NCBI GenBank assembly: GCA_947581865.1
Contig: CANPWA010000025.1
Coordinates: 1-39,944 of the forward strand
Length of the DNA: 39,944 nucleotides
Source of the DNA: an uncultured Acetatifactor sp.
GTDB lineage: Bacteria > Bacillota > Clostridia > Lachnospirales > Lachnospiraceae
Direction: 5' to 3'
In this document: positions 21,028 to 30,197 of the stretch, in pieces
Layout of the letters: every line of letters begins with the position of its first letter
Position numbering within the stretch: the stretch's first letter is position 1
Program-made: the position numbers and the translations under genes
The notes under the pieces: model-generated
Told to the model about the DNA's origin: nothing
The model's input: the letters and a program-made list of their open reading frames with translations, nothing else
The model's database searches: none

Positions 21028-22530
21028 ATGATTACAACAGGTGCTCATGAATTAGAGGAAAAAATCTGTTCCTACATGGAAGAGCATAAGATGCTGCTGC
21101 CCGGCGAGCGGGTGGTGGCAGGGATATCAGGAGGGGCAGACTCGGTTTGCCTCTTGTTTGTGTTATTGGAATGGCGCCGCCGTCACGGGCTTGAGCTTGC
21201 CGCAGTGCATGTCGATCACGGGATTCGCCGGGAAGCAGCCCGGGATGCCCAATTTGTGCGCGAGCTGTGCGGGCGGCTGGAGGTTCCTTTTTATCTGCGG
21301 GAATGGGATATTCCCCGTCTGGCGCAGGAAGAGAAATGTTCTCTGGAGGAGGCGGGTCGGAATTACCGCTATCAGGCATTTGAACAGGCGGCGGAGGAGT
21401 TCGGCGCGGACAAGATCGCAGTGGCGCACAATTTAAATGACTGTTGCGAGACAATGCTGTTTCACCTGTTCCGGGGAAGCGGTCTGAGAGGGCTTTGCGG
21501 GATACCGCCCGTGCGGGGCAGGATCATCCGCCCTCTTCTGTGTGTGGAGCGTCGGGAGATAGAAAACTATCTGGAGGAGTTGGGGCAGGGCTATTGCCGG
21601 GATGCCACGAACGATGGGGATGAGTATACCCGCAACCGCATCCGCCACCACATTTTGCCCTGTGCGGAGAAGGACATTGCGCCGGGATGTACGCGGCGTA
21701 TGGGGCAGACGGCAGAACTTCTGGCAGAGACGGAGGATTATCTTAAAAAGCAGACCGAAGATGCCATGGTGCGGTGCGGGGGAGACAGGTATGAGAAGGA
21801 ATCCTGCGGATATAGTCTGGATTGTGAAGTTTTTTTGACATTGCATCCGGCGATCCAGAAACGGGTTTTATACGAGCTTATCAAGAAACTTTCACCGAAA
21901 GCGAAAGATATCTCCCGCAGGCATGTGGAAGAGGTGCGCAGTCTTTTTATGAGAGAAGGAAACCGGCAGATCTGCCTGCCCTTCGGCATCCGGGTCCGCA
22001 GAGAATACGGAAAAGTATTCCTGGGGATGCCGGCAGGGGAAAGAATGGATGAAATGGAGTATCAGGCGCAAATGAGAGTCATTCCGGTCGGAGATCTGCC
22101 AAGGGATAAAGAAAATTTATTGATTTTTCCACAAAATCTGTATACGAAATGGTTTGATTATGATAAAATGAAAAAATGCCCGGTGCTGCGCACGCGCGCT
22201 CCGGGAGATTATCTGACGATCCGGGACGCCCGGGGACAGCTGCATCATAAGAAGCTTCAGGACTATATGGTGACAGAGAAGATTCCGGCAAACATCAGGG
22301 AGAAGGTGCCTGTGCTGGCGGAGGATTCGCATATCTTGTGGCTTGCGGGGTATCGTATCAGCGAATATTATAAAGTAAACGAGAATACAAAACGGATTTT
22401 ACAGGTACAATTAGTAACAGACTGTGGCGACAGTGATACGGAGGAGAAAAATGTCAGAGCACATCAGGGTATTATTGCAGGAAGCGGAGGTAGAAGCCCG
22501 CATACGGCAGATTGGGGAAGAGATCAGTAA
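21028..22530 (+). CDS. tilS: tRNA(Ile)-lysidine synthetase TilS
   Basis: A 500-residue TilS, which converts C34 of tRNA-Ile(CAU) to lysidine with ATP and lysine. The PP-loop SGGADSVCLLF lies near residue 36. VHVDHGIRREAARDAQFVRE, SLEEAGRNYRYQAFEQAAEE and AVAHNLNDCCETMLFHLFRG, where the usual H-x-x-D-D-x-x-E-T reads HNLNDCCET, are followed by GSGLRGLCGIPPVRGRIIRP and NRIRHHILP. The C-terminal domain has VLRTRAPGDYLTIRDARGQL and AGYRISEYYKVNENTKRILQ. Beyond that the frame adds about 30 residues that overlap hpt by 80 bases and look non-conserved. The start at 21028 lacks a ribosome site; an upstream TTG frame is less likely. Confidence 0.93.
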   Translation: MITTGAHELEEKICSYMEEHKMLLPGERVVAGISGGADSVCLLFVLLEWRRRHGLELAAVHVDHGIRREAARDAQFVRELCGRLEVPFYLREWDIPRLAQEEKCSLEEAGRNYRYQAFEQAAEEFGADKIAVAHNLNDCCETMLFHLFRGSGLRGLCGIPPVRGRIIRPLLCVERREIENYLEELGQGYCRDATNDGDEYTRNRIRHHILPCAEKDIAPGCTRRMGQTAELLAETEDYLKKQTEDAMVRCGGDRYEKESCGYSLDCEVFLTLHPAIQKRVLYELIKKLSPKAKDISRRHVEEVRSLFMREGNRQICLPFGIRVRREYGKVFLGMPAGERMDEMEYQAQMRVIPVGDLPRDKENLLIFPQNLYTKWFDYDKMKKCPVLRTRAPGDYLTIRDARGQLHHKKLQDYMVTEKIPANIREKVPVLAEDSHILWLAGYRISEYYKVNENTKRILQVQLVTDCGDSDTEEKNVRAHQGIIAGSGGRSPHTADWGRDQ

Positions 22531-22990
22531 GGATTACGCCGGAAGACAGGTACATCTGATATGTGTCCTGAAGGGAGGCAGCTTTTTCATGTGTGAGCTG
22601 GCCAAACGCATCACGGTTCCTGTCTCTCTGGATTTTATGTCTGTGTCCAGTTACGGCGGTGACACTCGGTCCAGCGGGGTTGTAAAGATCGTGAAGGATC
22701 TGGATGAACCTATCACGGGCAGGGATGTGATCGTGGTAGAGGATATTGTGGACAGCGGAAGAACTTTGAGTTATTTGATGGAGATGCTTGGGGACAGGGC
22801 TCCCGCATCCCTTCGTCTGTGTACGCTTCTTGACAAGCCTGACAGACGCGTCGTAAATGTAGAAGTGAATTATACGGGATTTCAGATACCGGATAACTTT
22901 GTGGTAGGCTATGGGTTGGATTACGATCAGAAATACCGCAATCTTCCTTATATAGGAGTTGTGGAATTTGATGAAAAAGAGCAGGAGTAA
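22451..22990 (+). CDS. hpt: Hypoxanthine phosphoribosyltransferase
   Basis: A 179-residue purine-salvage enzyme that makes IMP or GMP from hypoxanthine or guanine and PRPP. Features are HLICVLKGGSFFMCELAKRI (PPi loop), VSLDFMSVSSYGGDTRSSG (flexible catalytic loop), the PRPP-binding motif VIVVEDIVDSGRTLSYLMEM, and NFVVGYGLDYDQKYRNLPYI (purine pocket and metal-binding D). The ATG at 22451 has GGAGGAG 6 bases upstream and lies inside the tilS reading frame, out of frame with it. The order tilS-hpt-ftsH is conserved in Firmicutes. Confidence 0.95.
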   Translation: MSEHIRVLLQEAEVEARIRQIGEEISKDYAGRQVHLICVLKGGSFFMCELAKRITVPVSLDFMSVSSYGGDTRSSGVVKIVKDLDEPITGRDVIVVEDIVDSGRTLSYLMEMLGDRAPASLRLCTLLDKPDRRVVNVEVNYTGFQIPDNFVVGYGLDYDQKYRNLPYIGVVEFDEKEQE

Positions 22991-24809
22991 TAATACATTG
23001 AAACAGAATAGCAGAAGTTTAAATTCATATCTGATCTGGATTGTGATTTTGGTGGTCATGGTTGTGGGGCTGAATCTGTTCCGGAGCGGTCAGGAGGATT
23101 ACACCCGGAACGAATTTGTGCAGGATATGGTGTCCAAAAATGTGACAGAGATCGTTATCCGGCCCAACAGAGAGGCGCCCACGGGTTACCTCGAGGTGAA
23201 GTTAAAGGACGGGACAGAAAAAAGACTTTATTCCACGGATATACGGACTCTTGAGTCTCTGGTGCGGGAGTACGGCTATGATCCGGTGACGGAAGATGTG
23301 GAGAGGGAGAGCTGGATCCTCACCAGTCTGCTGCCGCTTTTGATCGTAGTTGGCGTGGGGATGGTCTTCTTTATGATGATAAATTCCCAGAATGCGGGCG
23401 GCGGGGCATCCGGCAAGATGATGAATTTTGGAAGAAGCCGGGCGAAGATGACCGTAGGTGAAAAGGGCACCACTTTTGAGCAGGTTGCCGGCATGCAGGA
23501 GGAAAAACAAGAGCTGGCGGAAATCGTGGACTTTCTCAAGACGCCTTCCAAATATACAAGGGTGGGAGCAAGGATTCCCAAGGGCGTGCTTTTGGAGGGA
23601 CCTCCCGGAACGGGTAAGACCCTGCTTGCGAAGGCGGTGGCAGGTGAGGCGGGAGTGCCGTTTTTCAGTATCTCCGGATCGGACTTTGTGGAAATGTTCG
23701 TGGGTGTGGGCGCGTCCCGCGTGAGAGATTTATTTGAGGAAGCGAAGAGAAACGCTCCCTGTATCGTATTTATCGACGAGATTGATGCCGTTGCGCGCAT
23801 CCGTGGCACGGGCATGGGCGGCGGTCACGATGAGAGGGAACAGACGCTGAATCAGCTGCTGGTCGAGATGGACGGTTTCGGAGCCAATGAAGGTATTATC
23901 GTTTTAGCGGCAACAAACCGTGTGGATATCCTGGATCCCGCAATTCTGCGCCCGGGCCGTTTTGACAGAAAGGTTGCGGTATCCGCGCCGGATGTGCAGG
24001 GAAGAGAGGATATTTTAAAAGTACACTCCAGGAATAAACCTCTTGCGGAGGATGTAGATCTGAAACAGATCGCCCAGACTACCGCAGGATTCACGGGGGC
24101 GGATCTGGAAAATCTATTGAATGAATCCGCCATCAACGCGGCGAAGGAAGCCCGCGGTTATGTGACGCAGAAGGATATTCAGGACGCTTTTGTAAAGGTT
24201 GGGATCGGTACCGAGAAAAAGAGCCGTATCGTTTCTGACAAGGAAAAGAAAATAACCGCCTATCACGAGGCGGGGCACGCTATATTGTTCCATGTGCTTC
24301 CCGATGTGGGTCCTGTATACACGGTTTCCATCGTGCCAACCAGTTCCGGCGCGGCGGGATATACCATGCCTCTGCCCGAAAAGGACGAAATGTTTCTCAC
24401 CAAAGGGAAAATGCTGCAGGACATTATGGTATCCCTCGGAGGAAGGATCGCGGAGGAACTGATCTTTGACGACATCACTACCGGGGCATCCAGCGATATC
24501 AAGAAGGCGACCAAGACGGCGCGCAGGATGGTGACCCGCTATGGTATGTCCCAAAATATCGGTGTGATCTGTTATGATGATGACAACAATGAAGTGTTCA
24601 TCGGTCGTGACCTGGCGCATGCCAAGAGCCATAGTGAGGCGGTTTCTGCCCAGATAGACACAGAAGTAAAGGCGATCGTCGATGATTGTTATGCCAGGGC
24701 AAAAGAAATCATCACAAAACATATGGATGTGCTGCATGGTTGTGCAAACCTTCTTTTGGAGAAGGAAAAGATCACCCGGGATGAATTTGAAGCATTATTC
24801 TCCACCTGA
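22971..24809 (+). CDS. ftsH: ATP-dependent zinc metalloprotease FtsH
   Basis: A membrane AAA+ protease of about 612 residues that degrades misfolded and regulatory membrane proteins as a hexamer. Two membrane segments ([36 protein letters not shown]) flank a small outer domain. Walker A is GPPGTGKT near residue 210, Walker [11 protein letters not shown], the SRH region [20 protein letters not shown], and the zinc motif HEAGH near 432. The start is uncertain: the ATG at 22971 overlaps hpt by 20 bases, while a TTG at 22998 has AGGAG 10 bases before it, just past the hpt stop, and gives a more typical short N-terminus. The ATG is used here. Confidence 0.95.
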   Translation: MKKSRSNNTLKQNSRSLNSYLIWIVILVVMVVGLNLFRSGQEDYTRNEFVQDMVSKNVTEIVIRPNREAPTGYLEVKLKDGTEKRLYSTDIRTLESLVREYGYDPVTEDVERESWILTSLLPLLIVVGVGMVFFMMINSQNAGGGASGKMMNFGRSRAKMTVGEKGTTFEQVAGMQEEKQELAEIVDFLKTPSKYTRVGARIPKGVLLEGPPGTGKTLLAKAVAGEAGVPFFSISGSDFVEMFVGVGASRVRDLFEEAKRNAPCIVFIDEIDAVARIRGTGMGGGHDEREQTLNQLLVEMDGFGANEGIIVLAATNRVDILDPAILRPGRFDRKVAVSAPDVQGREDILKVHSRNKPLAEDVDLKQIAQTTAGFTGADLENLLNESAINAAKEARGYVTQKDIQDAFVKVGIGTEKKSRIVSDKEKKITAYHEAGHAILFHVLPDVGPVYTVSIVPTSSGAAGYTMPLPEKDEMFLTKGKMLQDIMVSLGGRIAEELIFDDITTGASSDIKKATKTARRMVTRYGMSQNIGVICYDDDNNEVFIGRDLAHAKSHSEAVSAQIDTEVKAIVDDCYARAKEIITKHMDVLHGCANLLLEKEKITRDEFEALFST

Positions 24810-24993
24810 TTTGGATATAATGCACAAAACCGAACATGATAATTTGTAAACTTTGTGAATTTTGAAAGTAGTCAACAGGGGGGAACGATGGTATTATAAT
24901 ATGCGTAACCCCCAATACATTATAGTTTTTTGCTATACCCCATAAGTAAGAAATACCTTCTCTGAAAAAGACAGCCGGAATGCTGTCTTTTTT
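24810..24993 (+). ncRNA. ftsH 3' region with possible small transcript (low confidence)
   Basis: There is no gene in about 290 bases between ftsH and the amylase gene. TATAAT at 24895–24900 follows a G-rich stretch and has only a weak -35. A small hairpin, TATAG with CTATA, lies around 24923–24940, and a clear terminator ends at 24993. A short RNA from about 24907 to 24993 is possible; equally, this is just the ftsH 3' UTR. Confidence 0.25.
24967..24993 (+). terminator. Intrinsic terminator downstream of ftsH
   Basis: AAAGACAGC (24967–24975), loop CGGAAT and GCTGTCTTT (24982–24990), with T tract to 24993. Confidence 0.85.
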
Positions 24994-25009
24994 ACTTTTT
25001 GGTAAGGTA

Positions 25010-25038
25010 TTGAAAAAAATAATATATTTAGGTACAAT
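25010..25038 (+). promoter_or_regulatory. SigA promoter for the GH13 gene
   Basis: TTGAAA (25010–25015), a 17-base AT-rich spacer and TACAAT (25033–25038), about 60 bases before the start codon. Confidence 0.65.
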
Positions 25039-25099
25039 ATATAGTATGTCAGTGTACAAGTCATGATCTTAAAAAGCATCTTAGGAAAGGATCATTATC

Positions 25100-27214
25100 A
25101 TGGACTTAGAACATTTACGACGCACAGAATATAATCAACAGTATATTGCCGGAATGCGTCCGGTTTTTAACCGCCGCGCAATTTTTTCCGATACATCCAA
25201 TGATTTTGTGACACCCTCGGAGCCTTCTGCTTATGATCTGGTGAAAATACGCATCCGCACCGCAGTCAACAATGTGGATAAAGTGTTTCTGGTACATCAG
25301 GGGCATAAGTATGTGATGGCCAAAGAGAGCAGCACGGAATATTTTGATTATTATGTTTACGAAATGCAGCTTGACAATGAGAAGGTCTCCTATTATTTTC
25401 AGCTTCAGACCGGCTATATCACCGGTTACTATGACACCAGGGGGCTTGTACAGGATGTAAATGAGTATTATGATTTTGTGATCATACCGGGTTTTAAGAC
25501 CCCTCAGTGGGCAAAGGGCGCAGTGATGTATCAGATTTATGTGGATCGTTTCTGCAACGGAGATCCTTCCAACGATGTTCTGACGGATGAATACTCATAC
25601 ATCGGGCAGCCCGTACACAGGGTGGAGGATTGGGACCGCTATCCTGCCCAGATGGATGTGAGGAATTTCTATGGCGGAGACCTGCAGGGTGTGTTGGACA
25701 AAATGGATTATCTGCAGGATCTGGGAGTGGAAGTCATCTACTTTAATCCTCTCTTTGTCTCCGCTTCCAATCATAAATACGATATTCAGGATTATGACTA
25801 CATCGATCCCCATTTTGGAAAGATTGTAGATGAGCGGGGGGAGCTTCTGCCTCCCAATGAAAGTGAGAACAGATTTGCGTCCAGATATATCAACCGTGTC
25901 ACAAACAGGGTCAATCTAGAGGCGAGCAACAAATTGTTTGCGGAAGTGGTCGCCGAGGCACACAGAAGAGGGATGAGGGTGATTCTGGACGGTGTGTTCA
26001 ATCACTGCGGTTCCTTCAATAAATGGATGGACAGAGAGCGTATCTATGAAGATGCGAAGGGATATGAAAAGGGGGCTTATATCAGCTTTGACAGCCCTTA
26101 CCGCAGATATTTCAGTTTTCATGATGAAAACGCATGGCCCTACAACGGAAGTTACGACGGCTGGTGGGGACATGATACGCTTCCCAAGCTCAATTACGAA
26201 GGTTCCAAGGAGTTGTTTGATTATGTGCTGCAGATCGGGCGCAAATGGGTGTCGCCGCCTTACAATGCCGACGGCTGGAGGCTGGACGTGGCGGCAGACT
26301 TGGGTCACAGCGCGGAGTATAATCACTATTTCTGGCAGGAATTCCGCAAGGCTGTGAAGGAGGCGAATCCCGATGCCATCGTTCTGGCAGAGCATTATGG
26401 CAATACCAGGGACTGGCTGCAGGGGAATGAGTGGGACACCGTAATGAACTATGATGCCTTTATGGAGCCTGTGACATGGTTTCTTACCGGGATGGAAAAA
26501 CACAGTGATGATTATCGGGAGGATCTTTTGGGGAACGCGGAGAGTTTCTGGGGCGCCATGCACCATCACTCTTCCAGTTTTGCATTCCCCAGCTGGCAGG
26601 TGGCGATGAATCAGTTGTCCAATCACGACCACTCACGTTTTCTGACCCGCACCAACCATAAAGTAGGGCGTACGAACACCTTGGGACCCCAGGCAGCGGA
26701 GCAGGGGGTGAGTAAGGCAGTCTTCCGTGAAGGGGTCGTGATGCAGATGACATGGATGGGGGCACCCACCATATATTACGGCGATGAAGCCGGGCTCTGT
26801 GGTTTTACGGATCCGGACAACCGCCGCACTTATCCGTGGGGAAATGAGGACAAGGAGCTGATTCAGTTCCACAAAGATCTTATCCGGCTGCGCAGGGAGA
26901 ATGACGAGCTCAGGACCGGATCCATCAAGTCCATTGCGGGAGATTATAATATCCTCGCCTATGCCCGTTTTCACAAAAAGGGTCAGTGCATCATCATCAT
27001 CAACAACAATAATCATCCTGTTTCAAGAGACTTTTCCGTGTGGGAGGCAGGGATTCCAAAGTACGGAAAGATGAAACTGCTGCTTCAGAGCGCGGATCAG
27101 GGTTATAGACTCTGCGGGGAGGAATACGAGATTGTCTCCGGCAAAATAAAGATGGATCTCCCGCCCCTATCCGCCACGATCCTGAAATTTTCAGATAACG
27201 ACCAGAGAGGATAA
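25100..27214 (+). CDS. GH13 family alpha-glucan hydrolase (neopullulanase/cyclomaltodextrinase-like)
   Basis: A 704-residue alpha-amylase-family enzyme with no signal peptide, so probably intracellular, cleaving maltodextrins or glycogen-derived chains. Residues 1–130 form a beta-sandwich like the CBM34 domain of neopullulanases. The barrel starts at WAKGAVMYQIYVDRFCNGDP. Further motifs are VILDGVFNHCGSFNKWM (region I), DGWRLDVAADLG with the nucleophile near D396, IVLAEHYG with the acid/base near E431, and QLSNHDHSRFLTRTNH with the third Asp near D510. All three catalytic residues are present. A C-terminal beta domain closes the protein. AGGAAAGGA precedes the ATG. A glycosyltransferase gene follows after 6 bases. 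Confidence 0.92.
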   Translation: MDLEHLRRTEYNQQYIAGMRPVFNRRAIFSDTSNDFVTPSEPSAYDLVKIRIRTAVNNVDKVFLVHQGHKYVMAKESSTEYFDYYVYEMQLDNEKVSYYFQLQTGYITGYYDTRGLVQDVNEYYDFVIIPGFKTPQWAKGAVMYQIYVDRFCNGDPSNDVLTDEYSYIGQPVHRVEDWDRYPAQMDVRNFYGGDLQGVLDKMDYLQDLGVEVIYFNPLFVSASNHKYDIQDYDYIDPHFGKIVDERGELLPPNESENRFASRYINRVTNRVNLEASNKLFAEVVAEAHRRGMRVILDGVFNHCGSFNKWMDRERIYEDAKGYEKGAYISFDSPYRRYFSFHDENAWPYNGSYDGWWGHDTLPKLNYEGSKELFDYVLQIGRKWVSPPYNADGWRLDVAADLGHSAEYNHYFWQEFRKAVKEANPDAIVLAEHYGNTRDWLQGNEWDTVMNYDAFMEPVTWFLTGMEKHSDDYREDLLGNAESFWGAMHHHSSSFAFPSWQVAMNQLSNHDHSRFLTRTNHKVGRTNTLGPQAAEQGVSKAVFREGVVMQMTWMGAPTIYYGDEAGLCGFTDPDNRRTYPWGNEDKELIQFHKDLIRLRRENDELRTGSIKSIAGDYNILAYARFHKKGQCIIIINNNNHPVSRDFSVWEAGIPKYGKMKLLLQSADQGYRLCGEEYEIVSGKIKMDLPPLSATILKFSDNDQRG

Positions 27215-27220
27215 GATACG

Positions 27221-29068
27221 ATGCAGGCTGGAATATTTTGTGTGACGTTTCCCGTGATCGGGCTGTTGATCTGGCTTGGCTGGAGGGAAAATAAACCGGC
27301 TGGGGGCAGAGAGCTTTTGTGTCGGTATGCCATGTATGCCTTGTTAACAAACCTGATCGTCGCATTGGTGATGGTGGTTTTGTGTGATGAAGGGACATCC
27401 CTTCAGACAAAATTGGACGCTTCTCCCGTCTTTTTGGTTAAATTTGCATTTCTGGAGCTGGTATCGGTCCTGTTGGTAGCGGCAGCGGAATGGCTGTATG
27501 TCACCCGAAAGATCACCATCAGAATAAAATGGCAGGAGTATCGAGAGATGGGGCTTTGCCGGTTTGTGGAGAAGATCCTTCTGCCCGGCGGTATTTATCT
27601 TACGGCAGCAGGGGTGGCGCTCCTCAATGTCAGCCTTATGTTTGACAATGTGCTCTGGGGGGATGAATGCTTTTCTGCCAACACGGCCCAAAAATCTGTG
27701 GACGGTATTCTTCAGGTACTTTATTTTTGGGATAATCATCCGCCCCTGTATTATTACTGGCTGAAGCTGTTTGGCGATCTGTTTGGGCATAGGGGGGAAG
27801 TGTACCATCTGGCTTCACTGATCCCCTTCTTTATGGGAATCCTGCTCGCGCTGGTATTTTTGCGCAGACGTTTCGGAAATATTCCTGCGGCGTTCTTTGT
27901 CATCATCACCGGGCTGGCGGCGCCCTGCCTGCAGTACAATCTGGAAATCCGCATGTATTCCCTTGCCTTTCTGGGTGTTGCCTGCTGTTACTATTGTGCG
28001 TATCGTGTGCTCTGCGGTGGAAAGATCGCATGGCTGGGTATGGTGTTCTGGGCGCTCGTGGGGGCCTATTCCCATTACTATGCCATGATGACTGTGGGAA
28101 TTATGATCTTTATCACGGGAGTGGCGGCAGCGATACGTTTGAAAAAAAAGACATGGATCAAGAGTGTCCTCGCGCTGTTTTTCTATGTTCTGGGTTATGC
28201 GCCCTGGCTGGGATTTCTCTTTCATGCCGCCAATGATGTCAGCAAAAGCTGGTGGATCACGGAGATCATGAGTCTGCGTGACAGTTTGCAGATGGTGCTG
28301 TGCGGCACCGGGTTTTCAAAAATCATTTTCTGTCTGGGAGTTCTTTTCCTGGCAGTGTTGCTTTTGTCGGAATCTTCTCTCTTCCGTGTCCGCAGACAGG
28401 GCACCCAGACTCAGATCACTGTCTGCAGACCCCGGCTGAAGGGCTGGAGCGACGAGACTTACGCAGCGGCAGTGGGAATCCTTACCATTGCAGGCACATT
28501 GATTGCGGCATATGTGCTCTGCCTTATCATCGGTCCCGTGCTGGCGCAGAGATACCTCTACCCCCTGAGTGCGGTGACGGCATTGTTTTTGGTGATCGGA
28601 GCCGGCGGCATTCTGAATCTGTCGGGAAAACTGGGAGAGAATCTGAAGAAAAAATGGCTGAAAAAGGCGGCAAAGTGTCTTTTGGCAGCGGTGCTTGTAA
28701 TTCTGTGTATCATCGGCGCCGGCAATTACAGCAGTTATCGCAGCCAGACAAAAAAAGAGCAGGCTGTGACGGAGCAGACGCTTGCTCTGATCGGAGAGGT
28801 GCCGGAGAGTACGGCTTTGGTCAGCAACAATGTAAAACATTTGTCCTGGACGGTCCTGTACTATTACTATCCGCACAGGGATATTATCACGGGAACATAC
28901 AATGATATAGATGGAACATACAGGGATTTCTGGTATTTCACACCGGTGCAGATGGATTCAGGAGAGGTTAAGGAGATGACCTCGAAAGGATACCAGATTG
29001 CATATTATGGAACACAGCAGATCGCCACATATTCCTTTGAATTGTATTATTTTGAGAAAACGGATTGA
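27221..29068 (+). CDS. GT39/ArnT-like membrane glycosyltransferase (GT-C fold)
   Basis: A 615-residue polytopic membrane protein with at least ten hydrophobic segments. The first outer loop has the acidic motif WGDECFSANTAQ near residue 147, and NHPPLYYYWLKLFGDLFGHR follows, the signature of PMT_2/GT39-like lipid-sugar transferases. EIRMYSLAFLGVACCYYCAY is the next conserved stretch. The C-terminal outer part is about 110 residues (VPESTALVSNNVKHLSWTVL and on). Such proteins move a sugar from a polyprenyl carrier onto lipid or protein at the outer face. The acceptor is unknown. It starts 6 bases after the GH13 gene, so the two are probably co-transcribed. Confidence 0.82.
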   Translation: MQAGIFCVTFPVIGLLIWLGWRENKPAGGRELLCRYAMYALLTNLIVALVMVVLCDEGTSLQTKLDASPVFLVKFAFLELVSVLLVAAAEWLYVTRKITIRIKWQEYREMGLCRFVEKILLPGGIYLTAAGVALLNVSLMFDNVLWGDECFSANTAQKSVDGILQVLYFWDNHPPLYYYWLKLFGDLFGHRGEVYHLASLIPFFMGILLALVFLRRRFGNIPAAFFVIITGLAAPCLQYNLEIRMYSLAFLGVACCYYCAYRVLCGGKIAWLGMVFWALVGAYSHYYAMMTVGIMIFITGVAAAIRLKKKTWIKSVLALFFYVLGYAPWLGFLFHAANDVSKSWWITEIMSLRDSLQMVLCGTGFSKIIFCLGVLFLAVLLLSESSLFRVRRQGTQTQITVCRPRLKGWSDETYAAAVGILTIAGTLIAAYVLCLIIGPVLAQRYLYPLSAVTALFLVIGAGGILNLSGKLGENLKKKWLKKAAKCLLAAVLVILCIIGAGNYSSYRSQTKKEQAVTEQTLALIGEVPESTALVSNNVKHLSWTVLYYYYPHRDIITGTYNDIDGTYRDFWYFTPVQMDSGEVKEMTSKGYQIAYYGTQQIATYSFELYYFEKTD

Positions 29069-29071
29069 TAC

Positions 29072-29100
29072 TTGCAATTTGTCAGAAGTTATGATACAAT
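29072..29100 (+). promoter_or_regulatory. SigA promoter for tRNA-Tyr/tRNA-Leu
   Basis: TTGCAA (29072–29077), 17 bases and TACAAT (29095–29100), about 43 bases before the tRNA. Confidence 0.65.
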
Positions 29101-29142
29101 TTCACATTGTCAGGATTCGTGCGGCGCACGATTTTTCTATGT

Positions 29143-29224
29143 GGATGGATTCCCGAGTGGCCAAAGGGGACAGACTGTAAATCTGCTGCAAATTGCTTCG
29201 GTGGTTCGAATCCACCTCCATCCA
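29143..29224 (+). tRNA. tRNA-Tyr (anticodon GTA)
   Basis: 5' acceptor strand GGATGGA pairs with TCCATCC (29217–29223), discriminator A. The anticodon loop CTGTAAA gives GTA. A long variable arm is present and the T-arm is GGTGG-TTCGAAT-CCACC. No CCA is encoded. The length of 82 bases fits a class II tRNA-Tyr. Confidence 0.95.
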
Positions 29225-29227
29225 TTT

Positions 29228-29254
29228 GCACCCGAAAGCGTTGCTTTCGGGTGC
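29228..29254 (+). repeat. Perfect 12-bp hairpin in the tRNA-Tyr/tRNA-Leu spacer
   Basis: GCACCCGAAAGC (29228–29239), loop GTT and GCTTTCGGGTGC (29243–29254). There is no T tract, so it is probably a processing or stability element rather than a terminator. Confidence 0.7.
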
Positions 29255-29305
29255 AGGCATGCAGGACAGGGAAGGTCTGACACATAACGCATGCTTCCGG
29301 CGTCG

Positions 29306-29389
29306 GCTGGTGTGGCGGAATAGGCAGACGCAAGGGACTTAAAATCCCTCGGGAGCAATCCCGTGCCGGTTCAAGTCCGGCCACCAGCA
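29306..29389 (+). tRNA. tRNA-Leu (anticodon TAA)
   Basis: GCTGGTG pairs with CACCAGC (29382–29388), discriminator A. The anticodon TAA sits in the loop between GGGA and TCCC. A long variable arm (CGGGAGCAATCCCG) and T-arm GCCGG-TTCAAGT-CCGGC are visible. No CCA is encoded. Confidence 0.95.
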
Positions 29390-29403
29390 GTTATAAAAAG
29401 AAG

Positions 29404-29438
29404 GAGAAATGTTGTATTTACAGCGTTTCTCTTTTTTT
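29404..29438 (+). terminator. Terminator of the tRNA-Tyr/tRNA-Leu transcript
   Basis: GAGAAATG (29404–29411) pairs with CGTTTCTC (29424–29431), followed by seven T. Confidence 0.75.
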
Positions 29439-29573
29439 GACGAAAAAAACCTATTCTTGTGCGGCATCCGGATTTGTGGAAGATGGGTTTAAATTCCATT
29501 CATTTGGGGAAATATGAAACTGTAACGAATTGCAGTCTTAGGCAGAGAATATTACTACAAGGGGATGGAAAAA

Positions 29574-30197
29574 GTGAAAAAGAGTGTTCCGAGACATATA
29601 GGTATCATTCCGGACGGAAACAGACGATGGGCAAAAGAGCACGGTCTCAATAAACAGGATGGCTATGAATATGGGCTGCTGCCGGGGTTAAAGCTCTTGA
29701 AGATGGCAAGGGAAAAGAAGATCGATGAAATCACATATTATGGATTTACCATGGATAACTGTAAACGTCCCGCGGAACAATTTCGGGCGTTCCAAAAAGC
29801 CTGTGTGGACGCGGTGGACCTATTGACCAAAGAGGGAGCGGATCTGTTGGTCATAGGCAACCGGGAATCCAGATGCTTTCCGGAAGAACTGGTGCCGTAT
29901 ACCACCAGAACTCCTGTAAACGGCGGAGGGATCAGGGTTAATTTTCTGGTAAATTATGGATGGCAGTGGGATTTGTCCCATATACAGACAGACGGGCTGC
30001 CCTATTCCACGGATGTCTCCAGGATCGATCTGGTCATCCGCTGGGGCGGCATGCGCAGACTGTCCGGCTTTTTGCCGATACAGTGTGTCTATTCGGATTT
30101 TTATGTGGTAGAGCGTTACTGGCCCGACTATAGGGACACGGATCTGGATGATGCGCTGAAATGGTACGCCGCGCAGGATGTCACGCTGGGGGGTTAA
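29574..30197 (+). CDS. Short undecaprenyl-diphosphate-synthase-like cis-prenyltransferase
   Basis: A protein of about 207 residues of the UppS (Z-prenyl synthase) family, which makes the polyprenyl carrier lipid from isopentenyl diphosphate. HIGIIPDGNRRWAKEHGL carries the catalytic Asp; YYGFTMDNCKRPAEQF and RIDLVIRWGGMRRLSGFLPI, then QCVYSDFYVVERYWPDY, are all recognisable. It is about 40 residues shorter than usual, and the normal NYGGR motif reads NYGWQ, so it is a diverged paralogue, perhaps with another chain length. AAGGGG abuts an ATG at 29565 but has correct spacing to the GTG at 29574, which I chose. It overlaps no neighbour; a CmpB-type gene follows immediately. Confidence 0.82.
   Translation: MKKSVPRHIGIIPDGNRRWAKEHGLNKQDGYEYGLLPGLKLLKMAREKKIDEITYYGFTMDNCKRPAEQFRAFQKACVDAVDLLTKEGADLLVIGNRESRCFPEELVPYTTRTPVNGGGIRVNFLVNYGWQWDLSHIQTDGLPYSTDVSRIDLVIRWGGMRRLSGFLPIQCVYSDFYVVERYWPDYRDTDLDDALKWYAAQDVTLGG

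Noticed and set aside
28300..28905. 201-codon plus-strand frame inside the GT39-like gene
   Set aside because: An alternative frame of a clear membrane-protein gene, with no start signals.
29574..30197. UppS-like gene as a pseudogene
   Set aside because: Frame is intact, start and end motifs are present, and it is tightly coupled to the next gene; a functional short paralogue is more likely.
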